Shown: piece by piece, positions 57,055 to 64,000 of the stretch | Numbering within the stretch: position 1 is the stretch's first letter | How the letters are laid out: each line of letters opens with the position of its first letter | Source of the DNA: Apoda limacodes | Lineage: Eukaryota > Arthropoda > Insecta > Lepidoptera > Limacodidae | DNA: 64,000 nt | NCBI GenBank assembly: GCA_946406115.1 | Contig: OX291557.1 | Location: forward strand, 11,440,501-11,504,500 | Direction of reading: 5' to 3' | The notes under the pieces: generated by a model | Database searches by the model: none | Seen by the model: only the letters and a program-made list of their open reading frames with translations | What the model was told of the DNA's origin: nothing | Position numbers and translations under genes: made by a program

Positions 57055-57405
57055 AACATTTCAACGACAACTTCTTCATTATAGAAATAAAATCGACTCC
57101 CGCTTGAAGTTTCCAAGTAGCCTAGGTCCTTTCCATGGTCTCAAACTATCTCCATGCCAAATATGCCCGCAGTTCCACCCGCCCTAAATTCGGTTATCGC
57201 TGTAGGATTTCAACGGCAACTTCTTAATTATAGAAAAAAAACGGACTCACACTTGACGTTTTTAAGTAGCCTACTCCCTTTCTCGGTACTCAAACTATCT
57301 TAATGCCAAATTTCTTCTGAATCGGTACAGCGGTTTAAGCGTGAAGAGGTAACATACAGAGAGACAGACAGAGTTACTTTCGTATTTATACTATTAGTAT
57401 GGATA
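57055..57405 (+). repeat. SINE-like repeat with duplicated head
   Basis: Two successive heads ('caacgacaacttcttcatta' near 57061 and 'caacggcaacttcttaatta' near 57210) are followed by one tail 'cagcggtttaagcgtgaaga ... agacagacagagttactttc ... atactattagtatgga'. This looks like one unit inserted into another. Confidence 0.7.
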
Positions 57406-58930
57406 GATTCAAGCAAAATATAAATTAACTAAGTAACATACTGGTTTAAGTTGTATTATCGTTCTAAAGATACATGAGAATAAAATGTATCTGGTCATAT
57501 TTTCTTGACAACACTTTTATACATCAAACACAATACTAAGTATTCTTATACAGTTATACAGTCTAACACAATACTAAGTATTCTTATGCAGACAAGAATT
57601 TGGCATTTAATTAAATAGTTATATCCAGATATTAATTTTAATGTCTTACACTATAACATTTTGGTGAACATCAAATACCAGATATTTTAGAAAGTGAAGA
57701 GTAATTGAAACTTCCAATTAAGTAGGCAATAAAGCACAAACGTGACACAGCATACGGAGAGGAAATATGGTCAGTACGGTTTTTTTTGCTGCCCAATACA
57801 TTATTAATAACACCGATGACCTGCAAAAGTGGAACATGGCATTTTGTTTATATATTTCACACTTTTTTAGGGTTCAGTACTTTTAAAATAATACCACTTG
57901 CCGAAATCAAGAGTGCATAATTTTATTGCAGTTTCACTCAGTGCTTGGCAGTTGCACTTGCGAACATTTGTACATCTTCGTTATCTTTGTTTCGTCACTA
58001 TTCGGCTATCCTTATAATCCTATTCGATAGAATATATACTATATATACATTATATACTAGGTATAATATAAGAGCATTGATTTTGAGTACAGGAGTATTT
58101 GGGAATGGTAAATAGCTCTAGGTAGATCACCTCGGAAAAAAATAGATTTGATGGTTTGACCACAAAAAGGCGTTTTTACGTTTTCTTACGTGCGTAAGTT
58201 GTACCTATATAACAATGCGATGGAAAGCTTACATTAGGTTACCCTAACTGCACATTCAGGACCAAGGCCCAGGAAAAAACATACGAAGTGTTTTTCGTTA
58301 ATGTATCACATTCTTCAGGTTCTGTAGTATAAGAATTGTTGTGGTTATCTGGGACCTTATAGGGAACAGTTGTTCGTCAGGATCTGGCCAAGAGGTTATA
58401 TTATTCTGTCCCTCGACTTATATTAACCACTTAAATTTCTTAATACATATTGTCGCTGAGCTTACTAATGGAGCAGCTTACTAATTTGTACTTATTTTAA
58501 AAATACTCAGTCTGGAGGACAAAAAAAGATTATATTATTAGATATATATAATAAATTTTAACAACAGTCCTAAGAGTTGAAATATCAATAAATCTTACTG
58601 ACATTTACGTCTTTAGTCCTTACAGTATTATCAGTGACAAAAATTAGAAAAAATATAAGATAAGTAATATAATCGAATCATAGTCGATGTTAAGTACTTA
58701 CCTAATTAAAATTAAATTTAAATAATTATAACGAGGCTTAGGTTACTGCTGTATGCTTTGGACTCTTGCTCTTAACCAAGATAGGAACCACTTTGATTAA
58801 GGAGTATTTAGAACATTTAAAAAAAAAGTATTTAAAGAAACTGGCAATATCTGTTTCTAACCGAATTAAAAAAGGGACTCTCAATTTGGTTGTTTTTTTA
58901 ATGTTTGCTACCTTGGAACTCCATCATTAA

Positions 58931-60415
58931 CAGTGGCGGATTTGCCCTAAGACCCAGTAGGCCCGGGCCTAGGGTGGCCATATATTAGGGGCGGCAAATA
59001 GTGACAACAAAATCACTGATGATAGCAAGAAATAACTCAAATGCAAAGTACCTAAATACTTAAAGGCATATTATGGCAGGCCGCACTGCACCGCAACGTA
59101 AAGCAATATTCTTCCTAAATCTCTTTTTTTACGTATATAAGTAAATTCGTACATATGAAATATTTCGTACACTTTATGTAAGTGATTTAGAAAATATTGA
59201 AGAATTTTTTATAAAAATATTGAAGAATATTTTTATACGCGCGACGCGAGCTTTAAAAACACTCGCTCGTGATTCATCAGTGCCCTTAAGTGCAGATACT
59301 TTGATCGATGTGGCAAGTGGATCAAAGGAACAAGCCGAAGATGTCCTTTTAGTACCAAGAGTGCCACTCATACTCCTACCCTGAGGAGTGCAACTTAATC
59401 CTTCGCACCAGGTGCTGTGCAAAATCAGCGATGATCCAGACAAATGGGCAATCGGCGAGTTCACACGGGATAACATTTGTAAGAACGGAGCCAATCAAAA
59501 CATCCAAAATGATTTTTCTAAGAATGAGCTAATTTACAAAAATTACGCGCGACAGTTGTCAAAACATTCATTCGAACTTCAGCTTCTAAGTGGCGACAAA
59601 GTTCCGCTGAAGTGGCTAATTAATTCCAAAAGTACTGTATGTGCCTACAGCCTACTCACAAATTATCTGTCCTGCATATAAAAGACTAAAGCAACGCGTT
59701 AGGTCGCATTGACCACCGCTAACAGTGCAATCTGATGATGAAATGAATTACTGGAAAAACATTCTGAAAAGAGTAGTTGCATGTGTAAAAGAGCTTGCAT
59801 CACGTGGCTTGCCTTTCAGAGGACACGACGAGAAATTTGGTTCAATTCACTTAGAGCTTATCGCTGAGTTCGATCCGTTCTTAGCCAAACACATAACACG
59901 TAATGGGAATCCAGGCTCAGGATTTAAGAGTTATCTCTCTTAAACAACATGCGAAAAATTCATTCGGCTTATGAGAAACAAAGTTTTGGAGACAGTTATA
60001 ATTGAAATATTTTTCTCTGATCATTGACACACAACAAATAACCGATGCTATCACCTCAACTTTAACAACGCAGCTTACACGTCGGGCGTATACAACTGCC
60101 TGCAAGCCAAAATTAAGGAAATTTCAACCCTTGGCGAATATGTACCTTTTTCAGCACACTCGCTCAATTTAGTAGGTATTAATAATAAAACCTAAAACCG
60201 TTGTAAATGTATATTTAACTGTGCAATTAACCCTTAAACCTCGGATTATATTACAAATTTTAGCTATTATAGTTGATTAAATTTCTTATTTCGATTTAGA
60301 TAAAAGTTGGCAATAAAGTAAATTCATTATATACCTAGTCTATATCGTGGGTGCTAGGAAAGGGGCGGCACATGGCCTGGGGCCTAGAGCGGCCAAGACT
60401 GCAAATCCGCCAATG
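58931..60415 (+). mobile_element. hAT transposon relic with 8-bp target duplication
   Basis: Ends 'cagtggcggatttgc' and (complement) 'cattggcggatttgc' are TIRs. The flanks are ATCATTAA (58923-58930) and TTCATTAA (60416-60423), an 8-bp duplication with one change. A related empty site, without the element, is present at about 61482-61492 ('cttcattaataaacc'). Inside is a broken transposase of the zinc-finger MYM1-like (TTF-type/DUF4371) hAT group. Confidence 0.85.
59388..60175 (+). pseudogene. hAT transposase (ZMYM1-like), fragmented
   Basis: The frame at 59388-59681 contains 'KWAIGEFTRDNI' and 'YARQLSKHSFELQLLSGDKV' plus 'PLKWLINSKSTVCAYSL', the TTF-type zinc-finger region of this transposase group. 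59725-59943 has 'VVACVKELASRGLPFRGHDE' and 'LELIAEFDPFLAKHI', the start of the DUF4371-type core, with an apparent deletion in between. A further piece with 'ITDAITSTLTTQLT' follows after frame breaks. The RNase-H catalytic core and C-terminal dimerisation region are missing, so it is inactive. Confidence 0.8.
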
Positions 60416-61726
60416 TTCATTAATAAACCAATTTAGAAAATTCTTAAATTTGAAATGGTTACATTTAAATTTATTAAGAATTTCAATATAATTGACGTTA
60501 TTATAATTAGGTAAGTACTTAACATCGACTGTGATTTTATTACATATTATCTTATGTTTTTTTCTAATTTTTGTCACTGGTATTATCAGTCAGTGTGGAC
60601 TAAAACATAAATATCAGTGAGATTTGTTGATATATTAACTTTTAGCACTGCTTTAAAATTTATTATATATATCTAATAATATAATCTTATTTGTCCTTCC
60701 GACTGATTATTTTAAAAATAAGTAATAAATCAGTAAGGTGTTCCATTAAACAAGTGTTAATTTTTAAGTTTGTGTATTATTCCCTGTCTTTTTTAAACGT
60801 AGTATTTGAAAATTTAAAGAGAAAAATTTATTCAAAGTTCTTACAATAGTGACGTATCTGTTGTAAATGCATTATTATATATTTAACTATAATAAATAAA
60901 AAATATATATATTTCTAGAAAGAATAACCAAAAACTAATACCATTCATGCATTTTTGTTTCGATCAATAACTTAACATGAGATTTTGAATTCAACAAACA
61001 TAGCGCTCAACAGCAAAAAGTTTGTTTTGAAAAATCACCTGGATGTTACTTACGTCGCGCATCGTTTAGTAAGATCGGCGACGATATGTCCCTCGTCGTA
61101 AACCACCATATTTAGAAAAGTAAGTGGTTAATATAAGTCCAGAAACAGAGTAATGTACCCCCTTTGCCAGTTCCTGACGATCTACTGTCCCAGATATCCA
61201 CAACAATTCTTATACTACAAAACTTGAAGAATGTGATACATAAACGACACGCACTAAGTATGTGTTTTTTCTTACGCCTTGTTCCTGAAATGTGCAGGTC
61301 GGGTACAATAATGTAATTTTGCCATCGCATTGTTATATAGGTATTACTAACGCACGTAATAACGCCTTTATGAGGCATATAATTCATCAAATCTAACTTT
61401 TTCCGAAGTGATTTCCTACTTCAATAATAAAGGGGATTCTCAATTTGGTTGTATTTTTTAATGTTTGCTACATCGGAACTCCTTCATTAATAAACCAATT
61501 TAGAAAATTCTTATATTTGATAGAGTTTCATTTAAATTTACCATGGATCGGGCCGGGGAAACCAGAGTTGTTCAAGAGTTTGTGTATGTTACGCGATATC
61601 TTCACCGATTGTAAACCGTTTCTCATGAGGGCGATTTCCTACTGAAATGTGTCCAAGTACCAACTTAATTTAAAATAAAAAAAAATAATCGCCAAGTGCG
61701 AGTTTGGCTGGCGCTCTGAGGGTTTC

Positions 61727-61815
61727 GTGCAAACTTATTATATGTAGATAGCTCTTCACAAATATAGGAAAAAATCCTATAATGGAAGAGCTATCTACAT
61801 ATAATAAGTTTGCAC
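61727..61815. repeat. Near-perfect hairpin with 32-bp stem
   Basis: 'gtgcaaacttattatatgta' onward (61727-61758) pairs exactly with the sequence ending 'tacatataataagtttgcac' (61784-61815). Inside the loop 'tatagg' and 'cctata' pair again. The left arm is part of the 'gccaagtgcgag' repeat that starts near 61690. Confidence 0.85.
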
Positions 61816-61845
61816 TATTTACATTATTCTGTTTCTGGACTTATA

Positions 61846-61936
61846 GAATAATATAACCTCTTGGCCAGATCCTGACGAACAACTGTTCCCTATAAGGTCC
61901 CAGATAACCACAACAATTCTTATACTACAGAACCTA
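61846..61936. repeat. Third, inverted copy of a foldback arm segment
   Basis: Almost exact reverse complement of about 58318-58408 (for example 'cttggccagatcctgacgaa' against 'ttcgtcaggatctggccaag'), closer to that arm than the right arm at about 61120-61220 is. Confidence 0.75.
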
Positions 61937-62481
61937 ATATACTACTACCAAATTGACATGTCTGCGCACTTCATTACCTATCTTCTATATATCATATCAT
62001 ATATATCATATTTAATACCTCTATCGATAATTTTCACAAAGGAAAACCTGGGGGTCTCGTCGAACCTGACCTACTCACAAAGATTTAGCCTGTTATTAAT
62101 CACTGAAAAAAAAAACAGGCGGGGGCTGCGGGAGTATTCTCAGTAAAACAATAAATAGATTCAATTCTGAATTCTGAAATCTACTTACTCGGGCAAGTGC
62201 AAAGTACACTGAAAGACTTATATATTCCATATTAACCTACGACGATTTTTTTAAACAAATTTGTACTAAAAAATTCTGACTAAAAGACGTTTCCACTTAA
62301 GTCAGTTAGTAGGAACAGTTTTTCTATAAATTGCTAGTTACTTCTACCTGCCAAAATGCATATTCTCGGTAATGCTTCAAGATAACAGTTTACGTCTATA
62401 AGACAGATAGAATCGTCTGTAAAAGTGGATTACCCCACAGCCAGTTACGCCAAAATTATCAGATACATCTTTTAGTAAGAT

Positions 62482-63553
62482 TATAACGGGATAGGTTAGA
62501 GTAGGAGTACCCTGTCACCGAATGCACCGGCTAGGTGCCCAGGAGATAGAGATTTAGGTAGAGCGAGTTCAGAGGCAAAAAAAGAAAATACTTTTCAAGG
62601 GTAAGGCAGATTATAATGTATACTCTTTCATGTTTATAATAACAATATTTAATGGTCAGTATTAACCTAATCACATAAGGTGATTCTTAACCCTTGATAA
62701 ATATAAATAATAAATATCTATTTTACAAAAGTAGAGAACTACCTAGCTATCAGAAAGATAGAACCTACACAGACTTTTAAGTGTGCGGTTTTTGAAGTAT
62801 ATATTTAAGATAGAATATACAATAGCTTCTTCGGCCTAGAGCCCGATCACCGATTTTCCACGTCGATCACACCCCGCAGGTGTCCGCCGCCAAAGTAAGT
62901 AGACGCGGACGGGACTGAGTTTAGGTGACCTAACGACGTGTAGTGAGTAGTGTACGGCCAAGGCTTTAGTAAGCCGGCACAATGTTATGCCGCACGTGGT
63001 TGGCACAATGCAAAGCCGCACGTAGCTGTCACAATGCTAAGCAGCGCGTGGCAAAAGTTCGCCCCGTAGCTACGGAGATCAGAGGTGCTCGGGCTGAAGC
63101 ACTGCCACCGTACAGGCCGAGGATTTGGAGTATAGAGTACTCCAGGCAGGCCGAGGATTTGGAGTATAGAGCACTCCAGGCCCCCCTCAGTGCTGAAGGC
63201 GCTAGCAGGCTGACGCGCACCGGCCCTCGCATTGATCAGTTACGGCACAGAGTCGAAAGGTGACGGTTTAGCAGTAGCTAATTAGAACCGAACCGTTTAG
63301 CACAGTTTTATTAGTGAAGTGATACTAAGTAGGCAATAGATTTGCAGATTAAAATAAAGATATTCAGTTTAAAAATAACGTAGAGCAGTTTTTTTATCAT
63401 CCACGTCACGCAGAACGTAAAGTAATATGTTATGACCTAGAAATCTCCACGGTGGTAATAGACCTAAGAGTGGATGCCTAGAAACTTCCATCATTTCCTA
63501 CATCATCCGGTCCTTTACCGGAGACGGACTCCCTGAACGGTCGTTCCGTTATA
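62482..63553. mobile_element. Unclassified 1.1-kb repeat with 4-bp target duplication, copy 2
   Basis: Starts 'tataacgggatagg', ends 'tcgttccgttata', and is flanked by AGAT on both sides (62478-62481 and 63554-63557). Homologous to 40745-41978 in the same orientation. Internal features: 'gccgcacgt' units near 62990-63060, two 'caggccgaggatttggagta' units at about 63113-63178 each containing the small palindrome 'ggagtatagagtactcc' or a close form, and an AATAAA near 63355. No coding frame. Confidence 0.75.
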
Positions 63554-64000
63554 AGATCAGTGACGATAAATAATCCAATTTAGTCCAAAATCACTGCATC
63601 AGAAACAGTGTAGCAGCTTGGGTCACCACCTAACACAAATTATTAAAGTGGTTGGCGAGAAGAGCCGCTGGTTACCCCTTTCGGGGGATAAAACCGTGAA
63701 GATAAACATACGTGCCTCATACTATACAAGACTTTGTTCCTCAGTGCATGTGTGAACTACGGACGGACATGAGGAAAAGAGAAAACTTTATGGGTACCGC
63801 TTTTGCCACATAATGATGTTATGAAAAAAAATAAGGTTGTACTTTATACAGTGCCATTAAAACACAAGTGCCACAATTACAAATGACGTTTTTTTTGCTT
63901 AGAACCAAAACAGTGCAGTTTTTTTATTCATGGACTGTTTTTAATTTTTAAGGTTCCGTGCTTCGAAGGAAAAAAACGGAACTCTTATAGGATCACTTTG
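63554..64000. other. Spacer with repeat remnants at window end
   Basis: 63645-63740 ('attaaagtggttggcgagaa') resembles 16780-16900 ('attaaagtggttggtgaaaa'), an interspersed repeat. At 63950 a new 'aaggttccgtgcttcgaagg' repeat begins and runs off the window. No gene. Confidence 0.45.

Larger units (their letters stand above)
58120..61405. mobile_element. Foldback element with nested hAT relic
   Basis: Left arm about 58120-58745 and right arm about 60490-61405 are diverged reverse complements. Examples: 'tataacaatgcgatgg' (58206 on) against 'ccatcgcattgttata' (right, about 61320), 'gtagtataagaattgttgtg' against 'cacaacaattcttatactac', and 'cgatgttaagtacttaccta' against 'taggtaagtacttaacatcg'. 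The right arm has about 320 extra bases. The loop contains the hAT insertion 58931-60415; without it the loop would be about 260 bp. No genes of its own. Confidence 0.75.

Noticed and set aside
61445..61645. 66-codon frame as a possible later exon of the secreted-protein gene
   Set aside because: The first half is repeated loop sequence of the foldback element and no acceptor in the needed phase was seen.
40745..63553. The two related 1.1-1.2 kb repeats as the LTRs of one 22-kb retroelement
   Set aside because: Each copy has its own different 4-bp duplication (CAGG and AGAT), and no gag-pol lies between them.

Overview
This window looks like moth or butterfly (Lepidoptera) nuclear DNA. It is AT-rich, almost free of long host reading frames, and packed with interspersed repeats of types common in lepidopteran genomes: Jockey-type LINE 3' tails ending in a 'ccaccttagtggtat' block, RTE-type LINE ends, SINE-like units ending in GACA repeats plus 'tttataatattagtat', and the 'gccaagtgcgagtcggactcgcgc...agggttccgta' family. 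Species cannot be named from the sequence alone.

The centrepiece is an end-to-end Polinton/Maverick element (the adintovirus-like class) at 24905-37832. It has 1.2-1.4 kb near-identical terminal inverted repeats (TIRs) and a perfect 6-bp target duplication (AACGAC). One strand carries a virus-like gene set: protein-primed DNA polymerase B, packaging ATPase, two uncharacterised proteins, retrovirus-type integrase with chromodomain, minor capsid/penton-like protein, a small glycine-rich virion-type protein, major capsid protein and an adenain-type protease. Three gene junctions are TAATG stop/start overlaps. Each TIR also encodes a copy of a small charged protein that appears to be spliced and to have its own TATA box. 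The polymerase is broken by two frameshifts, so this copy cannot make its polymerase as read. The element sits inside the coding region of a Jockey-type LINE (about 24760-24904 and 37839-39660).

1-24.7 kb is repeat territory: a large foldback (1652-3812), several dead Tc1/mariner/IS630 transposases (one with recognisable TIRs, 9057-10939), LINE remnants, a tRNA-derived SINE, a 5S-rRNA-like remnant, minisatellites and hairpins. 39.7-64 kb holds two copies of an unclassified 1.1-1.2 kb repeat with 4-bp target duplications, a hAT MITE, a second foldback interrupted by a 1.5 kb hAT relic, and segmental duplications.

The only host gene I can support is the 5' end of a secreted-protein gene on the + strand: a signal-peptide exon at 44612-44653 spliced over about 12 kb to 56794-56824, with the rest beyond the window or not recognised. 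Most of the right third of the window is therefore probably intron.
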